From assembly GCA_013153965.1 (NCBI GenBank), contig JAADDJ010000060.1:1-44832 (forward strand): a DNA stretch of 44,832 nt, given 5' to 3'. The stretch is from Thermotogae bacterium (GTDB lineage Bacteria > Hydrothermota > Hydrothermia > LBFQ01). The notes under the pieces were generated by a model. That model saw nothing but the letters and a program-made list of their open reading frames with translations, searched no databases and had not been told where the DNA came from. Below are positions 8,476 through 16,959 of this stretch, one piece after another. Numbering within the stretch: position 1 is the first letter of the stretch; every line of letters starts with the position of its first letter. The position numbers were made by a program, and so were the translations under genes.

Positions 8476-8924
8476 CGATCCCGACGGCTCCAATCGTAAG
8501 GTATATCCCCGTGGGCGGGTCTCCTGAGCTCGTCGGGGGACTCGTGGTCGTAGGGACGGGTTATGACGTTTATGACTATGGCCTCGTACTCGCCCACATT
8601 CTTGAAGCCGTGCCACACCAACGGCGGTATCCTCACGAGGATGGGATTGTGAATGCCCACGTAGAATTCGTTTATCTCCCCTCGGGTGGGGCTGTCGGGC
8701 CTGTCGTCGTATAGGACGAGCTTTATCATCCCATGCACGCACGTTATGAAGTCGGTCTGGAGCCTGTGGGCGTGCCAAGCTTTGACAACGCCGGGGTAGG
8801 CCGTGGTGAAATACACCTGTCCGAAACCCTCGTATATCTCATCGTCGGAGCGGAGGATCTCGGCCAACCTTCCCCTATCGTCGGGGATCACCCTCAGCCG
8901 CTTTATCCTGACACCCTCTATCAT
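8472..8924 (-). CDS. RmlC-like dTDP-4-dehydrorhamnose 3,5-epimerase-related cupin
   Basis: 150-aa cupin resembling dTDP-4-dehydrorhamnose 3,5-epimerase, which acts in nucleotide-sugar synthesis for surface glycans. The core AWHAHRLQTDFITCVHG...LVLYDDR matches the RmlC strand carrying the active-site His, and IPPLVWHGFKNVGEYEA matches the second conserved block. It is shorter than true RmlC (~180 aa), so it may be a 3-epimerase, isomerase or FdtA/WxcM-like sugar enzyme. The ATG at 8924 is favoured by an AAGGAGG Shine-Dalgarno site; it overlaps the upstream stop as ATGA. An in-frame start 27 nt earlier is less likely. It is the last gene of the leftward set 11349-8472, and rmlA/B/D genes are not nearby. 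Confidence 0.75.
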   Translation of the reverse strand: MIEGVRIKRLRVIPDDRGRLAEILRSDDEIYEGFGQVYFTTAYPGVVKAWHAHRLQTDFITCVHGMIKLVLYDDRPDSPTRGEINEFYVGIHNPILVRIPPLVWHGFKNVGEYEAIVINVITRPYDHESPDELRRPAHGDIPYDWSRRDR

Positions 8925-9148
8925 CTCTTCCTCCTTGAGAAGATGACCCATCCGATTAACCCTCCCACCAGAGCCACGCCGAAAGTCGCCAGCACGTAGG
9001 GGTCGGGATATCGGAAGGCCCCCATCAATCCGGCCGAGAAGGAGGCTAAACCCAAGAGGGTCCAGAGACGTATCCTCTCCGGGTAGAGCAGGTAGAGGAA
9101 CATGCTGAGGACGAACAGGCCGAAGAATAGGAAGGCCAGCTGGTTCAT
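8921..9148 (-). CDS. Small membrane protein, 75 aa
   Basis: Three predicted membrane helices (about residues 3-20, 28-45 and 50-69), with a short basic C-terminus SRRKR. No family is recognised. It is translationally coupled on both sides: its ATG overlaps the stop of the YfhO-like gene (ATGA, 9145-9148), and its stop overlaps the ATG of the cupin gene (8921-8924). This places it in a glycan or membrane-transfer operon; it may be an accessory subunit to the YfhO-like protein. Confidence 0.75.
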   Translation of the reverse strand: MNQLAFLFFGLFVLSMFLYLLYPERIRLWTLLGLASFSAGLMGAFRYPDPYVLATFGVALVGGLIGWVIFSRRKR

Positions 9149-11349
9149 CTTCTATCTACCCGAATTCCTATGCCCACCAAGGCAACCACCAGGGCGAAGC
9201 CCAGAGCGTAGAGGAGCAGGGACAGATTCTCCAGAGGACTGTCGTAGCGGAAAACGACCTCGTGCTTTCCGGCGGGCAGGTTGAAGGCCATGAAAGTTCC
9301 CTTATACCTCTCCAGCCGTACCTCCCGACCGTCGGCGTAGGCGTGCCAGTGGGGGTACCAGTTCTCCGTGAGGACGAATTTGCACTCTCGCGGCAGGTCT
9401 ATCTCGGCCCTGTAGTATCCGCCCACGTAGTCGTAGTTCAGGACCTTGGCCGGGACCACGCTGTCGCCACACTCTCCGTAGAAGCGGGGAAAGTGGTCGG
9501 GATTGAAGAGGATGGTGATGCGACCGTCGTTGAAGACCTCCCGATACTTCGCCAGATACTCGGCGAACCCGCGGAGAACCGGGTCATTCCGCTTTTCGGC
9601 CTCTTGGAAGGCCGCCTCCCTCATCCCGACGGGGGCGATGATGTACCGGTTGTTTATGCTGTCAAGGATGGGGAAGTGGCGCACCAACCTCTCGCAGTTG
9701 AATGGGTTGAACATCAGGGACCTACATCCCAGATACTCCTGATAGGATCTCATCTGCTGGCCGTGGTGCCCGCCGACGAAATGAACGCCGAAGAGGGCCA
9801 GATAGTTATCCTCGGGACGGTAGCCGAAGTCAAGTATCCGATATATGCCCGGATGCTCCAAAAAGTACGTCGCCACGTCGTCCGGAGCGAAATGCTCCCT
9901 CTCGTTCAGAGGCTTTATGAAGTTCCCCTTCAGGAGGAAACTCTCCCCGTACCCCACCAGGGCCACCGCCAGAGCCAGAGTTCCCAGCTTTATATCCCGA
10001 TTCTTCACGAGCGCCCATATGAGCAGCCATATGCCGAGGGTCCGCAGCAGGGCGAAGAGCCTGTCGCCGGAAGTGGCGTTGAAGACCTCCACCACCTTCG
10101 GATTGAAGGCAAAGGAGCCGGCCCTAAGGGCGAGGTTGGGACCGAGGAGGAGTATCAGGAGGGCGACGACCGCCCCTCCGGCCACTATCTTGGGCAGAAT
10201 CCGTCGGAACTTCTCCCAGTTGAGGACGGCGAATCCGGAGAGGGCCAGAGCCACGAAGCCCAAGGGTATGGCCGCCATGGATTGGGCCCTGAAGAGTTTG
10301 AGGCCCGGGAGTACGGCGTGGAGCAGGTGAAAGAGGGGATTGACCTTCGCCGTCATGAAGGTCATCAGCAGGACGGCCGATATGGTCAGCGCGGCCACCC
10401 TCCAACGGCGCACGCTCCCCACTATAACGCCACCGATGGCGAATAGGACCAGAACCGCGCCGAGGTACTCGGTGTTGATCTTGAAGGGATTTGACCCCCA
10501 GTAGGTCTCAAAGGCCCCCGAGTACAGGCCGAAGAAGACGGATACGAAGTCGGCCCAGTCAAGGGACCACGTCTTTGAGAAGGACAGGGTCTTGGTCTCT
10601 CCCCTCACGGAGAAACCCGTTATGTACTCGTACTGGGGCAGGAGGAAGGGCGCCCCTATCATGAGGGCTATGGCGATGGCCAGGAGACCGAGGGCCAGAA
10701 CCTTGAGGACCTTACGGTAGTTCTTCCTCCGCACCTCCACGGTTAAATAGGAGAGAGCGTAGATTATGGCCACGACCCCCACGTAATAGACTATCTGGGC
10801 GTGATGGGCCACTATTATCAGCCCTCCGAAGAGACCGAGTAGGGCGGCGTACCGAAGGCTTCCCCGCAGCGTCCCCTCCAGAGCCCAGAAGACGGCGGGT
10901 ATGTACGCGGCTATCACCATCTTGGCAATGTGGCCGCTATAGACCATGCTCGTCCAGAAGAGGCCGAAGGCGTAGAGGACGCCGAGGGCGCCGGACCACT
11001 CCTTGGATACGCCCAAGGTCCGCAGGTACAGGTAGGAGAATGTGAATCCGATCAAAGAGTGTATGAAAAGGGTGAGGGCGGCGGCATGGCCGGGGGTGGT
11101 CAGCATGCGCAACAGCTGATTCACCGGATAGAAACTGTCGGCGTGGGGAGCCCCCCAGAAGGGCAACCCGCCGAAGACGAAAGGCTCCCACTTGGGGGGT
11201 GGGAAGTGCTGGGCCGCCAGCTTCCAGAAGGGGTAGGAGGAGGTCAGGAAGTCGGTCATCACGAATGTATTTCCGGGAATCCATCCGGGATAGAAGTAAA
11301 GAAGTGAGAGGACGAATACCAGAGCAAACCACTTCCAAAAACTGTTCAT
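9145..11349 (-). CDS. YfhO-like polytopic membrane protein
   Basis: 734 aa with about a dozen membrane helices and a large soluble C-terminal portion (about 500-700). The N-terminal region (FFYPGWIPG-like segment, then GLPFWGAPHADSFYPVNQLL) matches the YfhO/GT-C-like family of bacterial membrane proteins, where a FYPxN-type motif is typical. Family members are needed for glycosylation of lipoteichoic acid or other surface polymers in Firmicutes; the role here is inferred from the family and from the adjacent GT2 and RmlC-like genes. The ATG at 11349 is chosen because TAGAAT lies 7 nt upstream; a longer frame back to 11607 encodes low-complexity Pro/Arg-rich sequence over the divergent polA and is not real. 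Confidence 0.8.
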   Translation of the reverse strand: MNSFWKWFALVFVLSLLYFYPGWIPGNTFVMTDFLTSSYPFWKLAAQHFPPPKWEPFVFGGLPFWGAPHADSFYPVNQLLRMLTTPGHAAALTLFIHSLIGFTFSYLYLRTLGVSKEWSGALGVLYAFGLFWTSMVYSGHIAKMVIAAYIPAVFWALEGTLRGSLRYAALLGLFGGLIIVAHHAQIVYYVGVVAIIYALSYLTVEVRRKNYRKVLKVLALGLLAIAIALMIGAPFLLPQYEYITGFSVRGETKTLSFSKTWSLDWADFVSVFFGLYSGAFETYWGSNPFKINTEYLGAVLVLFAIGGVIVGSVRRWRVAALTISAVLLMTFMTAKVNPLFHLLHAVLPGLKLFRAQSMAAIPLGFVALALSGFAVLNWEKFRRILPKIVAGGAVVALLILLLGPNLALRAGSFAFNPKVVEVFNATSGDRLFALLRTLGIWLLIWALVKNRDIKLGTLALAVALVGYGESFLLKGNFIKPLNEREHFAPDDVATYFLEHPGIYRILDFGYRPEDNYLALFGVHFVGGHHGQQMRSYQEYLGCRSLMFNPFNCERLVRHFPILDSINNRYIIAPVGMREAAFQEAEKRNDPVLRGFAEYLAKYREVFNDGRITILFNPDHFPRFYGECGDSVVPAKVLNYDYVGGYYRAEIDLPRECKFVLTENWYPHWHAYADGREVRLERYKGTFMAFNLPAGKHEVVFRYDSPLENLSLLLYALGFALVVALVGIGIRVDRR

Positions 11350-11356
11350 GGGTGGA

Positions 11357-11362
11357 ATTCTA
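11357..11362 (-). promoter_or_regulatory. -10 box of YfhO-like operon, leaderless
   Basis: TAGAAT on the minus strand, 7 nt before ATG 11349. It likely drives 9145-11349, 8921-9148 and 8472-8924 together. Confidence 0.6.
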
Positions 11363-11388
11363 AGGGGGGGCTTCCGCCCCCTCCACCG

Positions 11389-11394
11389 TAAAAT
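11389..11394 (+). promoter_or_regulatory. -10 box of polA
   Basis: TAAAAT, 5 nt before GTG 11400. It is divergent from the YfhO promoter within a 50-bp intergenic region. Confidence 0.55.
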
Positions 11395-11399
11395 ACACC

Positions 11400-13856
11400 G
11401 TGTCCGACCTCTTCTCCAAGGACAGGGGCCTTCTGGTGGCCATAGACGCCCAGTCGGTGGCCTACAGGGGATTTCACGCCATGCGGAGGAGGCCCCTCCG
11501 CAACCATCTCGGCGAGAATACGTCGGCCATCTACTACTTTGACAACCTGCTGCGGGACGTTCTGAAGCGCTTCCACCCGACCCATGGGGTGGTGGGGTTT
11601 GACTCAAAGGAGCCCACGTTCCGCCATCGCCTCCTCAAGGAGTACAAGGCCCAACGTCCGGAAACGCCCGACGAGCTGATACCCCAGATAGGTTGGATAG
11701 CCGAGCTCTCCGAGGCTTGGGGCCTAAGGGCGGTGGCTAAGCCGGGGTACGAGGCGGACGACATAGTGGCCTCCGCCGCGCTCCTGGCGAAGAGGGAAGG
11801 GTTGGCGGCGATCCTCATAACGAGCGACAAGGATATGATGGCCCTTATAGACGATAGAGTTCGCCTATACAACGTGGCCGACGACCGTATGTACGACCGG
11901 GACGCCGTCCTGAAGAGGTACGGCCTCCTTCCCGAGCAGATACCGGATTATCTCATTCTGGTGGGGGATAGGACCGACAACGTCCCCGGCATCAGGGGCA
12001 TAGGGGAGAAGACGGCGAAGAAACTCCTCGCCACCTACGGCTCGCTGGAGAATATCCTACGCAATCTAAAGGACGTTGAGAGAAGATTCCCGAAGGTAGC
12101 CAAGCTTCTGCGTGAGGCCTTGGAGAGCGGGGAGTTGGAGCGGATGAGGGAGTTGATAGAGCTGCGCCTCCATCCCTTCTTCAGTCTCTCGGACCTTCGC
12201 ATACGTCCTCCGGATAGACGGGCCCTCGTCGCCATATACCGGAGACTGGACTTCTACACGGCCCTCAAGGAGATAGCCATCGCTCCGGACCTTCCCACCC
12301 CTCGCCCCCACTCCGGGGAGCCCGTGAAGGGTGTGGGATACGACGGCTCCCTATTCTACCTCGGCGACGGAGAGAATCTCTTCACCGCATCCGGCGTCCC
12401 CGGAGCGGCCGCCACCATAGACCTGAAGGGGATGTACCGCCGAGGATACCGGGGGAGAGAGCGATTGGATGATCTGAGCTTGGCCGACTATCTCCTCCAG
12501 CCGGAGATAGAGGATGAGAGCCGGTACAACCGGCATGATCTGGAGTTCATGGCCCTGAAGTACATGGGCTGGAAGCTGGTGGAGCCCAAGGCGGCCCTGA
12601 CCGCCCACCTCTCCGCCCTCGTATCCGACGAGATCCTCGCGGAGCTCAAGCGGGAGGGTCTCCATGAGGTCTATGAGAGGATTGAGCTCCCCTTGACTCG
12701 GGTTCTGGCCGACATGGAGGAGGTGGGCGTGAAGGTGGATGTAGATTATCTTAGGCGACTTGAGGAGGAGCTTGAGGTGAAGCTCAGGGAGTACGAGGAG
12801 AGGATATACGAGGTAGCCGGCAGGAAGTTCAACATAAACTCCCCGAAGCAGCTGGCGAAGGTCCTGTTTGAAGACCTAAAACTCCCCCCCATCAAGAGAA
12901 CCAAGACCGGATACTCAACGGACGTTGAGGTGCTCACCCAGCTGGCCCAGAGGCATCCCCTTCCCGCCCTGATACTATCCTATCGGGAGCTCTTCAAGAT
13001 GAAGAGCACGTACGTTCAGGGGCTTTTGAAGTACGTGGGCGATGACGGGAGGATACATCCCACCTTCTCCCAGACGACCACGGCGACGGGGCGACTCTCA
13101 TGCTACAATCCGAACCTACAGAACGTCCCCGCGAGGGGGGAGTGGGGCAGGAAGATTCGCAGGGCCTTCATCCCGGAGGAGGGATATCTGTTCGCGGACT
13201 ACGACTACTCCCAGATAGAGCTGCGGGTTCTGGCCCACCTGTCGGGGGATGAGAGTCTCCGCCGCATATTCTACGAGGACGGCGACATACACGCCGAGAC
13301 GGCCCGAGCCCTCTTCGGGGAGGGGGAGATAACCCCCGAGATGAGACGGGTAGCCAAGGCGGTGAATTTCGGCATCATCTACGGAATAAGCCCCTACGGT
13401 CTGGCCAAAGCCATAGGCGTTGATGTGGGGGAGGCGGCGAAGATGATAGAGCGGTATTACGAGCGCTTCCCGAGGGTTAAGGAGTGGCAGGAGCGAGTGC
13501 TAAATCTCGCCCGCGAGAGGGGATACGTTGAGACCATATTCGGGAGACGCCGGTACATATACACCGACCCCACCGTCAGCGACGTTTGGCGCAGGATAGC
13601 CATAAATACGCCCGTTCAGGGCTCCGCCGCGGATATAATCAAGGTGGCCATGCTGAAGATTTACGACCTGTTGGCCGAGAGGCGGAGCCGCATGCTCCTG
13701 CAGGTGCATGACGAGCTCCTTCTGGAGATGGCGGAGGATGAGGCGCGGGAGCTCCTGGAGGCGGTCAAGGAGACTATGGAGTCGGCCGTGGAGTTGGATG
13801 TGCCCGTTAAGGTGGATGTGGGGACGGGCCGCAATTGGGCCGAGGCCCACGCTTGA
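11400..13856 (+). CDS. polA: DNA polymerase I, proofreading domain degenerate
   Basis: 818-aa family A polymerase for Okazaki-fragment processing and repair. Residues ~1-290 are the 5' nuclease (GYEADDIV, SDKDMMAL, GDRTDNVPGIRGIGEKTA). The middle region (~300-400) is a shrunken 3'-5' exonuclease remnant with no DxE, DxxxxD-type active-site motifs, as in Taq polymerase. The polymerase domain carries motif A DYSQIELR (Asp602), the O-helix KAVNFGIIYG and motif C QVHDELLLE (His770-Asp771). The length is nearer Taq (832) than E. coli (928). The start is a GTG with a TAAAAT box 5 nt upstream. It is followed by pgk after 34 bp with its own -10 box. Confidence 0.97.
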   Translation: MSDLFSKDRGLLVAIDAQSVAYRGFHAMRRRPLRNHLGENTSAIYYFDNLLRDVLKRFHPTHGVVGFDSKEPTFRHRLLKEYKAQRPETPDELIPQIGWIAELSEAWGLRAVAKPGYEADDIVASAALLAKREGLAAILITSDKDMMALIDDRVRLYNVADDRMYDRDAVLKRYGLLPEQIPDYLILVGDRTDNVPGIRGIGEKTAKKLLATYGSLENILRNLKDVERRFPKVAKLLREALESGELERMRELIELRLHPFFSLSDLRIRPPDRRALVAIYRRLDFYTALKEIAIAPDLPTPRPHSGEPVKGVGYDGSLFYLGDGENLFTASGVPGAAATIDLKGMYRRGYRGRERLDDLSLADYLLQPEIEDESRYNRHDLEFMALKYMGWKLVEPKAALTAHLSALVSDEILAELKREGLHEVYERIELPLTRVLADMEEVGVKVDVDYLRRLEEELEVKLREYEERIYEVAGRKFNINSPKQLAKVLFEDLKLPPIKRTKTGYSTDVEVLTQLAQRHPLPALILSYRELFKMKSTYVQGLLKYVGDDGRIHPTFSQTTTATGRLSCYNPNLQNVPARGEWGRKIRRAFIPEEGYLFADYDYSQIELRVLAHLSGDESLRRIFYEDGDIHAETARALFGEGEITPEMRRVAKAVNFGIIYGISPYGLAKAIGVDVGEAAKMIERYYERFPRVKEWQERVLNLARERGYVETIFGRRRYIYTDPTVSDVWRRIAINTPVQGSAADIIKVAMLKIYDLLAERRSRMLLQVHDELLLEMAEDEARELLEAVKETMESAVELDVPVKVDVGTGRNWAEAHA

Positions 13857-13876
13857 AGCCGAGCATCCCTCGGGGA

Positions 13877-13882
13877 TAAAAT
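13877..13882 (+). promoter_or_regulatory. -10 box of pgk operon, leaderless
   Basis: TAAAAT, 8 nt before ATG 13891. A weak -35-like TTGAAG lies 18 nt upstream at 13853-13858, over the polA stop. Confidence 0.55.
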
Positions 13883-13890
13883 AGACCACT

Positions 13891-15081
13891 ATGAAACTTT
13901 TGACCGTCAAGGATGAACCGGAGGCATTCGGCGGGAAGAGGGTCTTCGTGAGGGTTGATTACAACGTTGTGAAGGGAGGGGAGATTCAGGACACATACCG
14001 GATTGACCGCACACTCCCCACTATCAGATTCCTTTTGGAGGCGGGGGCGAAGCAGGTGGTCCTCGCTTCGCATTCCGGACGTCCGAAGGGCCGGGACGAG
14101 TCCCTGTCCCTGAGGCCCATCGTCCGATACCTTTCCGAGAGGCTGTCGGAGGAGGTGGGTTTCGTTGAGGACGTTCTGAATGGTACCGCTCCCGAGGACA
14201 GGCGTGTCGTACTCTTGGAGAATCTCCGCTTCTGGAAGGGGGAGAAGGATGACGACCCCGAATTCGCCAAGGCCTTAAGCCGATTCGGCGACGAGTACGT
14301 AAATGACGCCTTCGGCGTCTCCCACCGTAGGAACGCCTCCGTCTCCGCCATAGCCCGATTCTACGCCAAGCGGTACGCCGGCCTACTTCTGGCCGAGGAG
14401 GTGGAGAAGCTCTCCGAGGTCCGGGATAATCCGGAGGAGCCCTTCCACGTCCTCTTCGGCGGGGCCAAGATAAAGGACAAGATACCCGTTCTGGAGGCGC
14501 TCGTTCAGAAGGCGGACCGGATCCTCATAGGAGGGGCCATGGCCTACACCTTCCTCAAGGCCAAAGGCGTGAGCGTCGGAGACTCCCTCGTGGATGAGGA
14601 GCATCTGAGTTGGGCCAAGGATTTCCTCGGGAAGTATGGGGATAAGGTGGTTCTTCCGAAGGACCACGTGTGCGCCACGGCCAAGGTTGAGAAGTGCGGC
14701 GAGGGGTACGAAGTGAAGGATACCGAGGACGAGAACATACCCGACGGACTCATAGGCTACGACATAGGTTGGGAGACGATAAAGACCTACCGTGACATCC
14801 TGAAGCGGGCGCGCATGGTCTTCTGGAACGGTCCTCTGGGACTCTTTGAGTGCGAGGACTTTGAGTGTGGGACCAAGCTCCTGGCCATATTCCTAACCGG
14901 ATTCAAGGAGGATGGGAAGAAGGTGGTGGTCGGCGGTGGGGATACGGTGGCGGCCCTCTCCAAGTTCCGCATACCTTACGAGGAGTTCCACTTCGTATCA
15001 ACCGGCGGGGGTGCCGCCTTGGAGTTCTTGGCCGGTAGGACACTTCCGGGCATAGACATAATCACCAAAAAGGAGGGATGA
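13891..15081 (+). CDS. pgk: Phosphoglycerate kinase
   Basis: 396-aa cytosolic glycolytic/gluconeogenic enzyme interconverting 1,3-bisphosphoglycerate and 3-phosphoglycerate with ADP/ATP. Seen: the N-terminal VFVRVDYNVVKGG (family RVDxNVP-like; here the usual Pro is Val), ASHSGRPKG substrate loop, LLENLRFWKGE, NDAFGVSHRRNAS (usual NDAFGTAHRAHAS), GGAKIKDKIPVL and the C-terminal nucleotide motif GGGDTVAAL and STGGGAALEFLAG. The length is that of the family. It is the first gene of a unit with the universal stress gene, whose Shine-Dalgarno site lies in the pgk 3' end. Confidence 0.97.
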   Translation: MKLLTVKDEPEAFGGKRVFVRVDYNVVKGGEIQDTYRIDRTLPTIRFLLEAGAKQVVLASHSGRPKGRDESLSLRPIVRYLSERLSEEVGFVEDVLNGTAPEDRRVVLLENLRFWKGEKDDDPEFAKALSRFGDEYVNDAFGVSHRRNASVSAIARFYAKRYAGLLLAEEVEKLSEVRDNPEEPFHVLFGGAKIKDKIPVLEALVQKADRILIGGAMAYTFLKAKGVSVGDSLVDEEHLSWAKDFLGKYGDKVVLPKDHVCATAKVEKCGEGYEVKDTEDENIPDGLIGYDIGWETIKTYRDILKRARMVFWNGPLGLFECEDFECGTKLLAIFLTGFKEDGKKVVVGGGDTVAALSKFRIPYEEFHFVSTGGGAALEFLAGRTLPGIDIITKKEG

Positions 15082-15084
15082 GCC

Positions 15085-15900
15085 TTGCGAGTATTTCACA
15101 GGATAGTGGGAGCCGTGGACCTCTCCGAGAGTAGCAGGTACGTGAAGAGCTGGGCCGAAGGGTTGGCCCGGACCTTGGGGGATGCGGTGGATTACGTGGG
15201 GGTATTCCCCAAGTTCCCCGACATATACATGACCGTTCTCGGATGGAACCGGCAGTTTCTGGACAACATAAACCGGGCGAAGACGGAGATGTTCCAGAGC
15301 ATGAGCCGCAGATTCGGAAGGGACGGGAGCAGGGTCCATGAGCTGGAAGGGATACCCGACGAGACCATAGCGCGGTTCGCCGAGGACAGGAGGGCTTCGC
15401 TGATCGTCATGGGCTTTCGGGGGGCCGGGAAGTCCCGGATCCCCATAGGGAGTACGGCCCTCGGAGTGATACGCAAATCTTCCAAGAACGTCCTGCTCGT
15501 CAATTCCGAATTCTCACCTCCCAAACGCATAGCCGTCACGCACAGCTTCAAGCCCACCGACAAGAAGGCCCTGCTCATAGCCTCCGCCATGGCCAAGAGC
15601 TTCGGCGCCACCCTCTACCGCATTCACGTGATAGACAGCCACTTCTACGGTCTCATCCCCGAGGACCTGAAGGCCGAGCTCAAGTTTGAGATTGAGATGG
15701 AGCTGTCCAAGTCGGTCCCGGGGGTGGAGACGGTACCCGTAGTTCTGGATGGGGACGTTCCCATGGAGCTCGCCCACTGGTCGGCCAAGAACGATATGGA
15801 TCTCGTCGTTTTCGGCTCCGAGCCCAACAGGATAGGCCTTGCCATCCAAGAGTTTCTGATGCAGACGGTGAATAACGTTCTGGTGTGCCGTGGGCTTTGA
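15085..15900 (+). CDS. Tandem universal stress (UspA) domain protein
   Basis: 271 aa with two UspA-like alpha/beta domains (about 1-145 and 146-271). The first ends with LIVMGFRGAGKSRIPIGSTALGVIRKSSKNVLLV, matching the Usp nucleotide-binding GxxG-(9)-G(S/T) pattern with GSTA. The second domain (KRIAVTHSFKPTDKKALL ... DLVVFGSEPNRIGLAIQEF) has lost most of the Gly-rich motif and may be structural. Role: stress-associated ATP or AMP binding, cytosolic. The start is a TTG at 15085, 3 nt after the pgk stop, with a GGAGG site 8 nt upstream. Such tandem Usp proteins often sit with metabolic genes; a specific role is not evident. Confidence 0.85.
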   Translation: MRVFHRIVGAVDLSESSRYVKSWAEGLARTLGDAVDYVGVFPKFPDIYMTVLGWNRQFLDNINRAKTEMFQSMSRRFGRDGSRVHELEGIPDETIARFAEDRRASLIVMGFRGAGKSRIPIGSTALGVIRKSSKNVLLVNSEFSPPKRIAVTHSFKPTDKKALLIASAMAKSFGATLYRIHVIDSHFYGLIPEDLKAELKFEIEMELSKSVPGVETVPVVLDGDVPMELAHWSAKNDMDLVVFGSEPNRIGLAIQEFLMQTVNNVLVCRGL

Positions 15901-16541
15901 TAGCTTTTGTGTCGGACCTGCGGGGCACCTATCCCCTCGGTGGGGATAACCTGCTGTTCGCCGTCAAGGTGTCTGACCTGCCGACCCTCCGGTTTGGGGG
16001 CGGTAGGATGTTCGGCGAGGTGGTTGAGAGCCACATCTCATTCTCCATGCACTCCGTGGCTCTGGGTTTCAGATATTACGGAACGCTTGATAGCCTCTTC
16101 AACGATTACGTCGGTTATCTGGCTCTGAGGCTGTGGAATCTGGGACTTTCTGCCGGATACGGCCGATACGGCGTCGGGTCGGAGGCGTGGTCCTACGCCG
16201 GCCTCCTCGTGTCGGCCGAGGGCAGGGTGGAGGGTCTATCGCTCCGCCTCTCCGGCGGCTACCTTGAGACTCCCCTGATGGCCATGGAGATGGAGTTGAG
16301 GAGGGATGATGCTGGCGTTAAGGTCGTCGCCACGTCCCGACCGGCCATATACGTGGATGTGGCCCTCTATCCCTATCTGGACTTCGGAAGTTTCGTCTTC
16401 GGAGGGATGTATAGGGTCTCCGGCAACGCATTCGGCCTCTTCCTCACCTACAGACATCCCCTCGGCCTATCTTCAATACTCTTCTCATCCCACGAGGCCT
16501 TGGGGGAGGGGGTTCTCTGCGACAACCTCCTGATGTTTTAG
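15885..16541 (+). CDS. Putative small outer-membrane beta-barrel protein
   Basis: 218 aa, family not recognised. The sequence alternates hydrophobic and polar residues in about ten strand-length pieces with Tyr/Phe girdles (SVALGFRYYG, LGLSAGYGRYG, RLSGGYLETP, SFVFGGMYRVSG, AFGLFLTYRHP), typical of a transmembrane beta-barrel. No clear signal peptide is seen. The start is uncertain: GTG 15885 overlaps the usp gene by 16 nt, and TTG 15897 overlapping its stop as TTGA is the main alternative. Its last 4 nt (TTAG) also contain the dut stop. It could be a PorP/PorV-like accessory to the T9SS, but this is not supported by a motif. Confidence 0.6.
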   Translation: MPWALIAFVSDLRGTYPLGGDNLLFAVKVSDLPTLRFGGGRMFGEVVESHISFSMHSVALGFRYYGTLDSLFNDYVGYLALRLWNLGLSAGYGRYGVGSEAWSYAGLLVSAEGRVEGLSLRLSGGYLETPLMAMEMELRRDDAGVKVVATSRPAIYVDVALYPYLDFGSFVFGGMYRVSGNAFGLFLTYRHPLGLSSILFSSHEALGEGVLCDNLLMF

Positions 16542-16954
16542 GTTCCCGAGCTTCCGAATCCCCTCTCTCCCCTGTGGGAGTCGGAGAGCTCCTCCACCTC
16601 CACTATCTCCCAGTCGGTGGTGCGCACGGGTACCAGCTGGGCTATCTTGCTACCCGCCTCAAGGACGACCTCCTCCGCCAGGGCCACCAGAATGACCCTT
16701 ATCTCCCCTCTGTAGCCGTTATCTATCACGCCTCCGAGGGCGTGTATCCCCTTCAGGGCCAAGGAGGAGCGGTCCTTCACCAGAGCGCCCCATCCGTCCG
16801 GAAGCTCCACGGCCACCCCCGTCCTGACCGCGACCGGCCGCAGAGGTTTGAGTACCACCCTCTCAAGGGCGTACAGGTCGTACCCGAGATCCCCCGGATA
16901 GGCCTTGGTGGGAAGCAGGGCCCGAGGATGCACCTTCTTAACCTTGATGCGCAC
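16538..16954 (-). CDS. dut: dUTP diphosphatase
   Basis: 138-aa trimeric dUTPase hydrolysing dUTP to dUMP and PPi, keeping uracil out of DNA. All five motifs are present: GDLGYDLYA (21-29), KDRSSLALKGI (60-70), GGVIDNGYRGEIRV (74-87, catalytic Asp78), KIAQLVPV (103-110) and RGERGFGSSGT at the C-terminus. The start is a GTG 5 nt after the stop of the upstream T9SS cargo gene, so the two are cotranscribed. The 3' end shares TTAG with the convergent barrel gene. Confidence 0.97.
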   Translation of the reverse strand: MRIKVKKVHPRALLPTKAYPGDLGYDLYALERVVLKPLRPVAVRTGVAVELPDGWGALVKDRSSLALKGIHALGGVIDNGYRGEIRVILVALAEEVVLEAGSKIAQLVPVRTTDWEIVEVEELSDSHRGERGFGSSGT

Positions 16955-16959
16955 GGGCG

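Noticed and set aside
9262-10446. 394-codon open frame on the plus strand
   Set aside because: It is antisense to the YfhO-like gene, has low-complexity Gly/Glu/Val composition and no family features; the codon bias of the real gene creates it.
11350-11607. N-terminal extension of the YfhO-like protein
   Set aside because: It would cover the start of polA and encodes Arg/Pro-rich sequence; the ATG at 11349 has a -10 box at the standard distance and starts a good membrane protein.
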